Below are positions 1 through 12,419 of a stretch of 64,000 nt of DNA, piece after piece. A program made the position numbers and the translations under genes. Each line of letters begins with the position of its first letter. Position 1 is the first letter of the stretch. The stretch spans positions 1 through 64,000 of the forward strand of contig JADKHK010000008.1 in the NCBI GenBank assembly GCA_016721845.1, given 5' to 3'. This stretch comes from Lysobacterales bacterium (GTDB taxonomy: Bacteria > Pseudomonadota > Gammaproteobacteria > Xanthomonadales > Ahniellaceae). The notes beneath the pieces were generated by a model. That model worked only from the letters and a program-made list of their open reading frames with translations, had not been told where the DNA came from and did no database searches.

Positions 1-2682
1 AATGGCGCTCCAGTCACAGATGGCACGCAGGTGACCCTGCAGGTTTCCTCAGGCAGTCTCGGCCTCGTGTCGTCACTTCAGCGTGTCGGCGCGGGCGCAG
101 TCATTGGTGAACGCATCACTGCAACAACCAGCGGCGGTAATGCCCTGTTTCGTTTCCACAGTCGTGCAGTGGGTTCGGCAACGCTGACCGCGACGGCGAC
201 CAATACCGCGTCGGGTTCGGCTCAAATTTCCGCGTCCGCAACAATTTCGATTGCCGCTGGTGCCTCGACCGATCCGCGTCTCAAGATGACGCCGACGACG
301 ACCACCTTGCCGGCAAATGCGTTCGCGGTGTCGCCGTTCTATGGCTCGCCTTACATCGCCGACGTCACGCTCGAATGGCGCCGTCTGGATGGTTCCTTGG
401 TGAATGATGGTTCGACACTCGGTGTGTCCGCGACGCCCTTCATCGATACCGTAAATGGATATTCGACACCGAACGACGGCTCGACGGCGGGAGACGAGTT
501 CACCACGATCTTGAACACCGGGTCGGTCAAGATCACTGGCGGCCGTGCAACGATTTTCGTGCATTCCGCACAACGACTGTCGACCTTCAGCGTCGCGATC
601 ACGGGCTCTGATCCGGATACACAGGAGTCGCTCAGCCAGACCTTGACGTTCAATGTCATTCAGGGTTCGCCGCGATTGCCGGCATCGTTGTCGCTGACTC
701 GTGCGGGCCGCTATGTTTACGCCAGCAATTCTGGTGGCAATACGACCGACCAGTTGACTGCTCGCGTGCTTGACGGCAATGGTCTTGAAGTTCCTGACCC
801 AGCAGCCAGTGGCGTGGCCTTCAACAACGTGCAGATCGAAATCGTCGGTGGCGCACAAGGTGGCGAGCGATTGCAGGCGGTGTCGGCCAATGGTTCATCC
901 AGCGCCGGTGTCACGGTCAATACGCGCACGGTCCAGGGCATTGCCAATTTGAGCTACCAGGCTGGGACGCGCGTCGGAACATTCCAGATCAAGGCCACCT
1001 CGGACCGTGCCGACAACAATGTCGACAATGGCATTTCCGATCCGGTCTCCGCGTTGTCCAGTGTCACGGTCGGCGATGGTCGCCTGTTTGACCTCGACAT
1101 CACGACACCGACCAGCGAGTCGATCAGCGAAATCGTGTTCAACGACGGCGTTGCTGACCAGAATACCGGCAGCTACGTGTTCAATGTGTCCGCCCTCGCG
1201 ACTGATCGTTACGGCAACCCGGTGATTCCGGGCACCGAGATTCGCTTCGGCTCGATCGATGGTCCGCAGTCAGCGGGCAGTTTCGCGATCCACGGTGTCG
1301 ATGGCGACCCGCAGGAAGGTGGTACGGGCTTCAACGCACCGACTGGCGCGTTCAAGACTGCTGGCGGTGGCGCGGGCCCGAACGACACGGTCATCGTGTT
1401 CGGCGAGGAGTCCAACGGCAATCGTGACCTGGAAAGCGCACGACGTGTCGCGACGGTGCCGAACAACAGCAACCTGACGGTCACCCAGCGCTTCAATCAC
1501 AATGACGATACCGGCGCCAGCGTCAACAATGGTCCGGTGCTGCCGTATGTCATCGGCCGCGCCGAGGATGCCAATGTCACGCCCGCTGCGTTCACTGACC
1601 AGTTTGGCGTCGCCTTCGCCAGGATTGCGTATCCTGCTGCAAAGATCGGCAAGCTGTCTGTGCTCTACGCGCAGGGCAATGGCGACGTCGTGAACGGGGC
1701 TCCCGAACTGGTGACCGACGCCGAATACCTGCGATTGCCGGGCATCGCCCCGGGAACGCTGGTTGCATCGCCGGACCCGATTGCCGGCAACACGACCGTG
1801 CAGGTCCGTGTATGTCTGAATGATGCGACGGGTCAGGGTGTCTCAAACGTGCGCCTGCAGTTCACCTTCCAGGACCTGTTTGGCAACGGCACGGTCGACG
1901 GCACCGCAGGTTCTGGCTCTCTCGCCAACCTCACGGGTTCGGATGGTTGCGTCAACGCGACCGTCGTGACTTCGGGCGTGCCGAATTCCGATTCCACCGA
2001 TTCAGCGCCGCCGAAAGTCATCTTCAGCTTGGGCGCGCTCAAGGACGACGTCACCATTCGCGTCAACAACAACTACTACCTCTATGCGTTCCCGAGCCGC
2101 ACCTACGGTGATGGTGCTCGCTTGTTCACCCTGCGTCTGGTCGATTCCCGTGGCACGCGTGTTCCAGGCGTGTTGATTGTCGGCAGCTGCGACGCGACTT
2201 CGCCGCAGTTCCTGAACATTTCGACGCATCCGGGCAACACGAATGCGCAAGGCGAGACCACGACCATCGTCGATGCCGACGGATTCGATATTGTTGGTGG
2301 CGCCGGCGGTGGTGGCGGAGATGCAGGATGCACTTTCCGCACCATCAACAACGAGGCGTCGGTCGAGATCGTCTGGGGCACGCGCGATATTTGCGACTTG
2401 TTCAGCCCGACCCCGCCCGCTGGTTGCCCCATTGCCACATTGACCGTGACCTTGGGTACCGCTGGCTCGGTGATGTCGACGAACCCGACTGGAGCGCTTC
2501 AATGTGTCGGTGCAGGTTCCTGCATCGGAACATTCCATCCGCTGGATACGGTCACGATGACCGCGTCTGGCAATGCAACCTGGGGCTTGGCGTGCGCATC
2601 TTGCCCGGCCGGTACCCAGACGTGCTCGGTGGCCTTGGGTGGAGACGGTAGCGACACCACTTGCTCTGTCACGATCCCCTAA
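1..2682 (+). CDS. Secreted Ig-like (Big_1/invasin-type) repeat protein, 3' part
   Basis: The reading frame is open from base 1, so the 5' end lies outside the window; 893 residues are visible. The chain is a string of Ig-like beta-sandwich segments rich in Gly, Ser, Thr and Asn. Openings such as 'NGAPVTDGTQVTL' are typical of bacterial Ig-like group 1 (Big_1) domains of invasin/intimin-like and other surface proteins. The last 75 or so residues carry a Cys-rich segment (C-x5-C, later C-x2-C) that resembles the small repeat domain often found at the end of secreted Lysobacterales proteins. The role is probably extracellular or outer-membrane adhesion; there is no catalytic motif. A strong terminator follows 24 bases after the stop. 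Family class fairly sure, function unknown. Confidence 0.75.
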   Translation, partial: NGAPVTDGTQVTLQVSSGSLGLVSSLQRVGAGAVIGERITATTSGGNALFRFHSRAVGSATLTATATNTASGSAQISASATISIAAGASTDPRLKMTPTTTTLPANAFAVSPFYGSPYIADVTLEWRRLDGSLVNDGSTLGVSATPFIDTVNGYSTPNDGSTAGDEFTTILNTGSVKITGGRATIFVHSAQRLSTFSVAITGSDPDTQESLSQTLTFNVIQGSPRLPASLSLTRAGRYVYASNSGGNTTDQLTARVLDGNGLEVPDPAASGVAFNNVQIEIVGGAQGGERLQAVSANGSSSAGVTVNTRTVQGIANLSYQAGTRVGTFQIKATSDRADNNVDNGISDPVSALSSVTVGDGRLFDLDITTPTSESISEIVFNDGVADQNTGSYVFNVSALATDRYGNPVIPGTEIRFGSIDGPQSAGSFAIHGVDGDPQEGGTGFNAPTGAFKTAGGGAGPNDTVIVFGEESNGNRDLESARRVATVPNNSNLTVTQRFNHNDDTGASVNNGPVLPYVIGRAEDANVTPAAFTDQFGVAFARIAYPAAKIGKLSVLYAQGNGDVVNGAPELVTDAEYLRLPGIAPGTLVASPDPIAGNTTVQVRVCLNDATGQGVSNVRLQFTFQDLFGNGTVDGTAGSGSLANLTGSDGCVNATVVTSGVPNSDSTDSAPPKVIFSLGALKDDVTIRVNNNYYLYAFPSRTYGDGARLFTLRLVDSRGTRVPGVLIVGSCDATSPQFLNISTHPGNTNAQGETTTIVDADGFDIVGGAGGGGGDAGCTFRTINNEASVEIVWGTRDICDLFSPTPPAGCPIATLTVTLGTAGSVMSTNPTGALQCVGAGSCIGTFHPLDTVTMTASGNATWGLACASCPAGTQTCSVALGGDGSDTTCSVTIP

Positions 2683-2706
2683 GCTTCATCGGGGTTGTTC
2701 AGCAGG

Positions 2707-2734
2707 AGGCCGCCTTCGGGCGGCCTTCCTGTTT
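2707..2734 (+). terminator. Rho-independent terminator after the Ig-like protein gene
   Basis: An 8-bp perfect stem (AGGCCGCC / GGCGGCCT) closes a TTCG tetraloop at 2707-2726, followed by a T/C-rich stretch. It lies between two genes on the same strand and separates them into different transcripts. Confidence 0.75.
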
Positions 2735-2793
2735 GTGGGATCCCGCCCGCTCGGGACGCTGTTAGCATCGTAAACACCCATGCGGAGCCGATC

Positions 2794-3984
2794 ATGAGCA
2801 GCAAACGCCTGCATCTCACACCCGGCGAGATCGTGTTCAGGGAGGGTGATCCGCCGACCTCGGCCTATCTGGTCGAGTCCGGCGAGATCGAGATCCTGAC
2901 TGTCAAGGAAGGCGTACCGATGGTCCTGAGCGTGCTCGGTCCGGGAGACTTGCTCGGCGAAATGGCCGTGATCGACGATGCGCCGCGCACGGCGACTGCG
3001 CGCGCAATGGGCGAGGCGAGCCTGATCGAAGTGGACCGTGCGCAAATCAACGAGCGCATCGACAACTCCGATCCGATCGTGCGGGCCCTGCTCAAGGGCC
3101 AACTCAGTCGGTATCGGTCGGCGTTGCAGGCGCTGCGCAGTGGCGAAGCGCCGGCCTTGCCCGCCCACGGCAACAAGGTCGCGCACGACGCTGACGGATA
3201 CGACGATCAGGCGGTCGCGAAGATTCATCTCGAAACGCAACTGCGCGACTCGCTGATCGCGCGGTCACTGGAAGTTCGCTTTCAGCCGATCTACGAAGTC
3301 CGCGAGCAGCGCATCAGCGGCTACGAGGCGCTGGTGCGCTGGACGCACCCTGTGCGCGGAGCGATTTCTCCGGCCGAATTCATCGCCCTGGCCGAAGAGA
3401 CCTCGCTGATCCTGCCGATTGGCGAGTACGTGCTGGATCGCGTCGCCGAAACCTTGGCGAAGCTCTCGGCCCAGGGCGTGTCACCCTTGCCCTTCATTGC
3501 CGTGAATATGTCGGGTCGACAACTCGCCGAGGCGGACATGCTGGGCGTGGTCACGGCGATCTCCGAGAAACACGGGATCGATGCACGCGCGATCAAGATC
3601 GAGGTCACCGAAAGTCTGATGCTGGACTTCGAAAAGGTCGGCGAGTTGATCAGTCGCTGCGGCGAGCTGGGGATCAAGGTTGCGCTGGACGATTTCGGCA
3701 CCGGCTATTCCAATCTCGGACATCTGCACAAGCTGCAATTCTCGACCGTGAAACTGGACCAGGGCTTCGTGCGGCAGATGCTGGACGCGCCGCGTTGTCA
3801 CGCGATCGTGCAGGCCATCGTGCAGATGGTGCATGCACTCGAATCCGACATCGTGGCCGAAGGGGTCGAAACCCAGGCCCAGCTCGACGCGCTTGCCGCG
3901 TTGAATTGCCGCTACGTGCAGGGGTATCTGATCGGGCGGCCGCAGACGTACGACGAAATGCGCCGCAATCACGGACTGATCTGA
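2794..3984 (+). CDS. Cyclic nucleotide-binding domain / EAL phosphodiesterase
   Basis: 396 residues. Residues about 5-115 form a cNMP-binding fold (GEIVFREGDPP, then GDLLGEMAVIDDAPRTATARA, the phosphate-binding cassette with its conserved Arg). Residues about 150-390 form an EAL domain. The residues needed for c-di-GMP hydrolysis are present: EALVRW, N in AVNMSGRQL, E in KIEVTES, DDFGTGYSNL, K in VKLDQGF, E in VAEGVET and the QGYLIGRP end. It should therefore be an active c-di-GMP phosphodiesterase gated by a cyclic mononucleotide, acting in the cytosol. The ATG at 2794 begins just before the cNMP domain; an in-frame start 99 bases upstream would read through the terminator. A class III cyclase gene lies 5 kb downstream. 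Domain calls are firm; ligand identity is inferred. Confidence 0.88.
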   Translation: MSSKRLHLTPGEIVFREGDPPTSAYLVESGEIEILTVKEGVPMVLSVLGPGDLLGEMAVIDDAPRTATARAMGEASLIEVDRAQINERIDNSDPIVRALLKGQLSRYRSALQALRSGEAPALPAHGNKVAHDADGYDDQAVAKIHLETQLRDSLIARSLEVRFQPIYEVREQRISGYEALVRWTHPVRGAISPAEFIALAEETSLILPIGEYVLDRVAETLAKLSAQGVSPLPFIAVNMSGRQLAEADMLGVVTAISEKHGIDARAIKIEVTESLMLDFEKVGELISRCGELGIKVALDDFGTGYSNLGHLHKLQFSTVKLDQGFVRQMLDAPRCHAIVQAIVQMVHALESDIVAEGVETQAQLDALAALNCRYVQGYLIGRPQTYDEMRRNHGLI

Positions 3985-4096
3985 GGCGGGGCGTTTCCCG
4001 GGCGGCGTGGGCTCGCGGTTGCCGCATCCGGCGGCTGCCGGGACAATAGTGGTCTTCGCGTCCGTCGCGTCCGCCTCCCCTCTTGCGAGAACTGCC

Positions 4097-6100
4097 ATGC
4101 CGAACCGTCGTGATCTGGCGAATGCCATCCGTGCCTTGTCGATGGACGCCGTCGAGGCCGCCAAGTCCGGCCATCCAGGCGCGCCGATGGGCATGGCCGA
4201 CATTGCCGAAGTGCTGTGGAACGACTTCCTGCGTCACAACCCGGCCAATCCGCGCTGGCCGAACCGCGATCGTTTCGTGCTCTCGAACGGACACGGCTCG
4301 ATGCTGCTGTATTCGCTGCTGCACCTAAGCGGCTACGACCTGCCCATTGAGCAACTCAAGGCCTTTCGTCAGCTGCATTCGAAGACCGCGGGACATCCCG
4401 AGGCACACGAGCATCCCGCGATCGAGACGACCACCGGCCCGCTCGGCCAGGGTCTCGCGAATGCCGTCGGCTTCGCGCTTGCGGAGAAGGTGCTGGCCGC
4501 GCGCTTCAATCGCGACGGTCACGACATTGTCGACCACAACACTTTCGTCTTCCTCGGTGACGGTTGCCTGATGGAAGGCATCTCGCACGAGGTCTGCTCG
4601 TTGGCGGGCACGCTCAAGCTCGGCAAGTTGATCGCGCTCTACGACGACAACGGCATTTCGATCGACGGCCAGGTCCGTGGCTGGTTCACTGACGATACCA
4701 AGGCGCGCTTCGAGTCCTACGGTTGGGAGGTCATCACCGGTGTCGATGGCCACAACGCCGAAGCGATCAAGGCCGCGCTCGTTTCCGCCGCGCTCGATCC
4801 CGACATGCCGACACTGATCTGCTGTCGCACGACGATCGGTTTCGGCGCGCCGACCAAGGCCGGCAAGGAAAGTGCGCACGGCGCACCGCTCGGCAAGGAC
4901 GAGATCGCCGGCGCGCGCGACGCATTGGGTTGGGCGCATGCGCCCTTCGTGGTGCCGGATGAAGTCTATGAAGGCTGGAACGCGAATGCCAAGGGCGGGC
5001 GCTGGGAGTCCGAATGGAACGCGTTGTTCGCGCGGTACGAACAGGCGTACCCCGAACTCGCCGCCGAGTTCAAGCGTCGCATGGCGCGAGAACTGCCGGC
5101 CGATTTCAGTACCAACGCGCTCGCGTATGCGCGCAAGCTGCAGGCCGAAGGTCCGGTGGTCGCGTCGCGCAAGGCCTCGCAAATGGCGCTCGACGCCTTC
5201 GGTCCGCTGTTGCCGGAACTGATCGGTGGCAGCGCCGATCTCGCGCATTCGAATCTGACCCTGTGGAAGGGTTCGAAGAACGTCAACACTGCGGGGGGGG
5301 AAGGCAACTACGTCTATTACGGCGTGCGCGAATTCGGCATGAGCGCCATCTCGAACGGTCTGGCGCTGCACGGCGGTTTCGTGCCGTATGACGCGACCTT
5401 CCTGGTCTTCAGCGACTACGCCCGCAATGCGGTGCGCATGAGCGCGCTGATTCCGGCGCAGGCCATCCACGTCTACACGCACGATTCCATCGGCCTCGGC
5501 GAAGACGGTCCGACGCACCAGCCGGTCGAACACCTCGCGTCGTTGCGCTACATCCCGAACAATCCGGTGTGGCGACCCTGCGACACCGTCGAAACCGCGA
5601 TGGCATGGAAGCACGCCATCGAACGCAAGGCCGGGCCGAGCTGCCTCGTCTTCAGTCGCCAGAACCTGCCGCACCAGCTGCGCACCGAGCAGCAGCTGCT
5701 CGACATCGAACGTGGCGGCTATGTGCTGCTCGATCCGCTGAATGCCAAGGTCGAATTGATCCTGATCGCCACCGGCTCCGAAGTCGGTCTGGCGATGGAC
5801 GCCGCGCGCGTACTCGACGGCGAAGGCATCGGCGTACGCGTGGTGTCGATGCCTTGCACGCAGATCTTCGACGCCCAGCCGATCGAATGGCGCGAAGGCG
5901 TGTTGCCCTCGTGGTGCCGCGCACGCGTCGCCATCGAAGCCGGCGTCAGCGACTTCTGGCGCAAGTACGTGGGCCTCGACGGCCACGTCATCGGCATCGA
6001 CCGCTTCGGCGCCTCCGCCCCGGCCGAGAAGCTCTACCCGTACTTCGGCTTCACCGTCGACAAGATCGTCGAAGCCGCGCGCAAGCAGATCGGGCGCTGA
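4097..6100 (+). CDS. tkt: Transketolase
   Basis: 667 residues, the normal length for bacterial transketolase. It moves two-carbon units between ketose and aldose phosphates in the non-oxidative pentose phosphate pathway, using thiamine diphosphate and a divalent metal. Visible signatures are KSGHPGAPMGMADIAEVLW near the N-terminus, the ThDP-binding run GDGCLMEGISHE, the transketolase motif with GEDGPTHQPVEHLASLR in the middle domain, and SRQNLP later. An upstream in-frame start at 4007 gives a 30-residue Ala-rich leader unlike the family, so the ATG at 4097 is preferred. The gene ends at a bidirectional terminator shared with convergent gcvP. Confidence 0.95.
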   Translation: MPNRRDLANAIRALSMDAVEAAKSGHPGAPMGMADIAEVLWNDFLRHNPANPRWPNRDRFVLSNGHGSMLLYSLLHLSGYDLPIEQLKAFRQLHSKTAGHPEAHEHPAIETTTGPLGQGLANAVGFALAEKVLAARFNRDGHDIVDHNTFVFLGDGCLMEGISHEVCSLAGTLKLGKLIALYDDNGISIDGQVRGWFTDDTKARFESYGWEVITGVDGHNAEAIKAALVSAALDPDMPTLICCRTTIGFGAPTKAGKESAHGAPLGKDEIAGARDALGWAHAPFVVPDEVYEGWNANAKGGRWESEWNALFARYEQAYPELAAEFKRRMARELPADFSTNALAYARKLQAEGPVVASRKASQMALDAFGPLLPELIGGSADLAHSNLTLWKGSKNVNTAGGEGNYVYYGVREFGMSAISNGLALHGGFVPYDATFLVFSDYARNAVRMSALIPAQAIHVYTHDSIGLGEDGPTHQPVEHLASLRYIPNNPVWRPCDTVETAMAWKHAIERKAGPSCLVFSRQNLPHQLRTEQQLLDIERGGYVLLDPLNAKVELILIATGSEVGLAMDAARVLDGEGIGVRVVSMPCTQIFDAQPIEWREGVLPSWCRARVAIEAGVSDFWRKYVGLDGHVIGIDRFGASAPAEKLYPYFGFTVDKIVEAARKQIGR

Positions 6101-6124
6101 GTCGGCTAGTCAGGCAGCGACAGG

Positions 6125-6152
6125 AAAACGGCGCCTTTCGGCGCCGTTTTCT
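6125..6152. terminator. Bidirectional terminator between tkt and gcvP
   Basis: An 11-bp perfect inverted repeat, AAAACGGCGCC / GGCGCCGTTTT, around a TTTC loop. The flanking A and T runs give a U-tract in both directions, as expected between convergent genes. Confidence 0.85.
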
Positions 6153-6175
6153 CTTGGACTGCTGTACGGCGTCGC

Positions 6176-9056
<2,881 letters not shown>

Positions 9057-9103
9057 GGCGGGCTCTCGAATGGGGACGGGCAGGCGTGCGAACGCCGTGT
9101 GAG

Positions 9104-9290
9104 GGCCCCATCTGTATCCGTGCCTGAGAGCGTTATCCCTTCGGCGGGCGCGGCATCCGGGGATGTGCGCCTCTTTCCAGATGTTCTGCTGCTGCTCGCG
9201 GTCCTTCTGCCTGAGAGTTTCCGGGGCGGTTGCTCCTTCGGCGCCGACACCGGACCGGTGGTCCGCGTCGATCTCTCCCGCAAGCGGCGC
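9104..9290 (-). promoter_or_regulatory. Tandem glycine riboswitch upstream of gcvP
   Basis: Read on the minus strand, the leader shows two copies of the glycine aptamer pattern. The first has GGGAGAG, CGCCGAAGGAGCAA and AACTCTCAGGCAGAAGGACCG; the second has GGAAAGAGGC, CGCCGAAGGGATAACG and CTCTCAGGCACGGATACAGA. The short linker between them and the position 48 bases before the gcvP start match the family. By established knowledge such elements usually switch on gcv expression when glycine is abundant. The expression platform was not modelled. Confidence 0.93.
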
Positions 9291-9334
9291 CGAGATTAGC
9301 ATGCGGGCGGATGGCGCACCGTCGGGCGCGTATC

Positions 9335-12300
9335 ATGTCGGCCATGAACTGCGCGGCCTGTGCTCATCCGTTGCCGGAAACGGCGAAGTTCTGCCCGGAA
9401 TGCGGTCATCGCGTCACCGGGGCGGACGACGGTGAGCGCCGCCACGCCACCATCCTGTTCTCCGACCTGTCCGGCTACACCGCCCTGAACGAATGCCTCG
9501 ATCCCGAGGAAGTCGAGGCGATCATGGACCGGGTCAAGCGCGCGGCGACCACGGTCATCGCCCGCCACGGCGGCATCATCAACCAGTTCGTCGGCGACGA
9601 AGTCGTGGCCCTGTTCGGTATTCCGACCGCGCATCGTGACGATGCCGTGCGCGCCGTGCGCGCCGCGTCCGAATTGCATCGGGAAGTGCGCGACATCGCC
9701 GCAGAGGTCGCATCGCGCATCGGCCGCGCGCTGACCATGCACAGCGGCATCAATACCGGCCTGATCGTGGCGCGGCGCAGCGATTCGCGCGATGGCAAGT
9801 TCGCGCTGACCGGCGACGTGGTCAATACCGCTGCACGCCTGCTCCATCTGGCCGACAAGGACGAGATCGTCGTCAGCCAGGACACATGGCGCGACGTTGC
9901 CGGCGAGTTCGAGGGTGTGGCCGGCGTCGCGACGGAAGTCCGCGGCAAGGAAAAGCCGATCGTGCCTTGGCGCATCCTCGGTGCGCGTGCGTCGACGCTG
10001 CAGGCGCAGCGTCCGCTGATCGGTCGCGCCGAGGAGGTCGCGCGTTTCGAGCGGCGGATGCAGGACTGCCTGACGCAGGGACGCGGGGGTCTGATCCTGA
10101 TGCGCGGTGATGCCGGCATCGGCAAGTCGCGGTTGGCGACGGAATTGGGTGCGCGCGCCGCGCGCGCCGGCTTCGTCCTGCATCGTGCGCTGGTGCTCGA
10201 CTTCGGTGCCGAGCGTGGCCGCGATGCGGTCCGCGCGCTGGCGCAAGGACTGGCTGCGATCGCACCCAAACCATCGCTGGCAGCAGAGCACGAAGTCTTC
10301 CTCGCGGCACTGCTTGACCACGATCTGCGTCCGGAATTGCGGGCAATGGCCTCGGTCATGGATGAAGCGACGCGCGATCTCGGCGTGCAGGGCATGCTGG
10401 TCGAGCTGGCGCGATCGGCATCCTTGTTGCAGCCGCAATTCCTGCTGATCGAGGACGCGCATTGGGCCGATACCTGGACGCTGGCGCGGTTGGCATCGCT
10501 TGCCGAGTTGGCGCGTGCTGAACGAGTGCTGCTGGTGGTGACCACGCGGCGCGAGCAGGATCCCGGCGGACTGTCGGCGCTCGCAACGGAAGCGCTCGAC
10601 CTGCATCCATTGTCGATGCAGGACATGGCCGGTCTCGCCGATCAATATGCAGATGTGCCACAGGCGCTTGCGCAACGCTGCATCGAGCGCGCCGAGGGCA
10701 ATCCGCTCTTCCTCGAACAGCTGCTGCTGAATGCCGACGAGACCGTGGCCCAGCCCTTGCCCGGCTCCATCCAGGGCCTGGTGCTGGCGCGCATGGACCG
10801 CCTGCCTGCCGTGGATCGGGCCATGCTGCAGGCTGCGGCCGTGATCGGGCAGCGTTTCTCGCTGGATGCACTGCGACATCTGCTGGGCGACCCGCAGGCG
10901 CATTGTCATGTCCTGCTCGACCAGCATCTGGTGCGACCGGAGGCCGATGGCTACCTGTTCTGGCATGCGCTGATTCGCGATGGCGCGTACGAATCGCTGC
11001 TGAAGTCGCGGCGTCGCCGATTGCATGCGCTCGCCGCGGAATGGTTTGCCGAACGAGACGCCGCACTCGCGGCCGAGCACTATGATCTGGCCGGCGACGA
11101 ACGCGCGCCCGGCGCCTATTGGGCAGCAAGCGAGCAGGAGGTCGCGCGTTATCGCTATGAACGGGCGCTGGCACTCACTGCGCGCGGTCTGGAATTGGCC
11201 ACGGCGCCGGCGGATCGCATCGGTCTGCTGTCGATGCGCGCGCGCGTCCTGCTCCATCTGGGTCATGCATCCGAATCGATCGCGGCCTGGCAGGCGGTGA
11301 TGGCGACGGCCGGCGACGGGCCGGTGCGTTGTCGCGCCTTGATCGGCATCGCGGCGGGCATGCGCATCATCGAGCGTGTCGACGACGGGCTTGCCGCGCT
11401 TGCCGAAGCCGAGCCGCTGGCGCGCAGGCACGGCCTGCACCTGGAGCTGTCGCGCCTGCACCATCTGCGCGGCAACCTGCATTTCGGCATCGGTCGTGCC
11501 GACGATTGCCTGCGCGAGCATGAGGCGGCGCTGGCCCAGGCGCTCGTCGCCGGTTCCCCCGAGGCGGAAGCCAACGCGCTGGGTGGATTGGGCGACGCCT
11601 ACTACGTGCGTGGACACATGCGCTCGGCGCGCGAGCAATTCGCACGCTGCGTTGCATTGGCCCAACGGCATGGCTTTGGACGGATCGAAGTCGCGAACCT
11701 GCACATGGTCGGCTGGGCCACCTACTATCTGATGCAGATCGACGAGGCATTGGCCATCGTCGATCGCGCGCGCGAGCTGGCGCGTGCGGTGTCGCATCAG
11801 CGCGGGGAGATGATCGCGGAAGCTGCCATCGGTTTGCTCGCGGGATGGTGCAAGGGGGAGATCGAACCGGCCGAGCAGCGGCTGCAGCATGCGCTCGGAA
11901 TCAGCCAGGCGCTCGGTGCAAAGCGTTTCGAGGGTGAATTGCGGGTCATGCGCGCAATGCTCGTGTTGCGCCGTGACGGTCGTGATGCGGCGCGTATCCC
12001 GGCGAACGAGGCGCTTGCCTATTGTCGACGTCACGGCATGGATTTCTTCGGGCCGGTCGCGCTCGGGCTATGCGCGCGATTGAGCGACGACGAAGGCGAG
12101 CGTCAACGGCTCAACGACGAGGCGGTCGTGCTGCTCGATGCGGGAGCGCTTGGCCACTGTCATATCGAGTTCGCCGCGATGGCGATCGAGTCTGCCATCG
12201 AGCGCGGCGCCTGGAACGAGGTCGAGCACTACTGCCGGCGGCTGGAACGCTACACCTGCGACGAGTCGCTGCCGCTGTGCGACTTCATCGTTCGTCGCGG

Positions 12301-12418
12301 CCGTGCGCTGGCGGCCCGGGCCCGCGGCGAAGACAACGCGAACGCGATCGCGACGCTGGCAGCCGAAGCCCGTACTGTCGGACTCGATCTCTACCTGCAG
12401 CGGTTGGCGCCGGCCTGA
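9335..12418 (+). CDS. Zinc ribbon / class III nucleotide cyclase / AAA-type ATPase / TPR regulator
   Basis: 1027 residues in four parts. Residues 4-23 are a double-CxxC zinc ribbon (CAAC...CPEC). Residues about 30-210 are a class III adenylate/guanylate cyclase domain with both metal-binding aspartates (ILFSDLSGYTAL; NQFVGDEVVALFG) and the NTAAR segment. Residues about 225-480 are a STAND/AAA-like ATPase with Walker A GDAGIGKS (near 257) and Walker B LLIEDAHWAD (near 370). The last 500 or so residues are helical TPR-like repeats. The layout matches the cyclase-ATPase family annotated as adenylate/guanylate cyclase domain-containing AAA protein. Since the catalytic residues are kept, it probably makes cAMP or cGMP in response to a signal read by the TPR part. 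ATG 9344 is an alternative start. The gene ends two bases before the convergent mtfA stop. Confidence 0.85.
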   Translation: MSAMNCAACAHPLPETAKFCPECGHRVTGADDGERRHATILFSDLSGYTALNECLDPEEVEAIMDRVKRAATTVIARHGGIINQFVGDEVVALFGIPTAHRDDAVRAVRAASELHREVRDIAAEVASRIGRALTMHSGINTGLIVARRSDSRDGKFALTGDVVNTAARLLHLADKDEIVVSQDTWRDVAGEFEGVAGVATEVRGKEKPIVPWRILGARASTLQAQRPLIGRAEEVARFERRMQDCLTQGRGGLILMRGDAGIGKSRLATELGARAARAGFVLHRALVLDFGAERGRDAVRALAQGLAAIAPKPSLAAEHEVFLAALLDHDLRPELRAMASVMDEATRDLGVQGMLVELARSASLLQPQFLLIEDAHWADTWTLARLASLAELARAERVLLVVTTRREQDPGGLSALATEALDLHPLSMQDMAGLADQYADVPQALAQRCIERAEGNPLFLEQLLLNADETVAQPLPGSIQGLVLARMDRLPAVDRAMLQAAAVIGQRFSLDALRHLLGDPQAHCHVLLDQHLVRPEADGYLFWHALIRDGAYESLLKSRRRRLHALAAEWFAERDAALAAEHYDLAGDERAPGAYWAASEQEVARYRYERALALTARGLELATAPADRIGLLSMRARVLLHLGHASESIAAWQAVMATAGDGPVRCRALIGIAAGMRIIERVDDGLAALAEAEPLARRHGLHLELSRLHHLRGNLHFGIGRADDCLREHEAALAQALVAGSPEAEANALGGLGDAYYVRGHMRSAREQFARCVALAQRHGFGRIEVANLHMVGWATYYLMQIDEALAIVDRARELARAVSHQRGEMIAEAAIGLLAGWCKGEIEPAEQRLQHALGISQALGAKRFEGELRVMRAMLVLRRDGRDAARIPANEALAYCRRHGMDFFGPVALGLCARLSDDEGERQRLNDEAVVLLDAGALGHCHIEFAAMAIESAIERGAWNEVEHYCRRLERYTCDESLPLCDFIVRRGRALAARARGEDNANAIATLAAEARTVGLDLYLQRLAPA

Positions 12419-12419
12419 G

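Noticed and set aside
9296..12034. 912-codon minus-strand open frame opposite the cyclase gene
   Set aside because: Shadow of the cyclase-ATPase gene; no domain, extreme Gln/Arg/His content.
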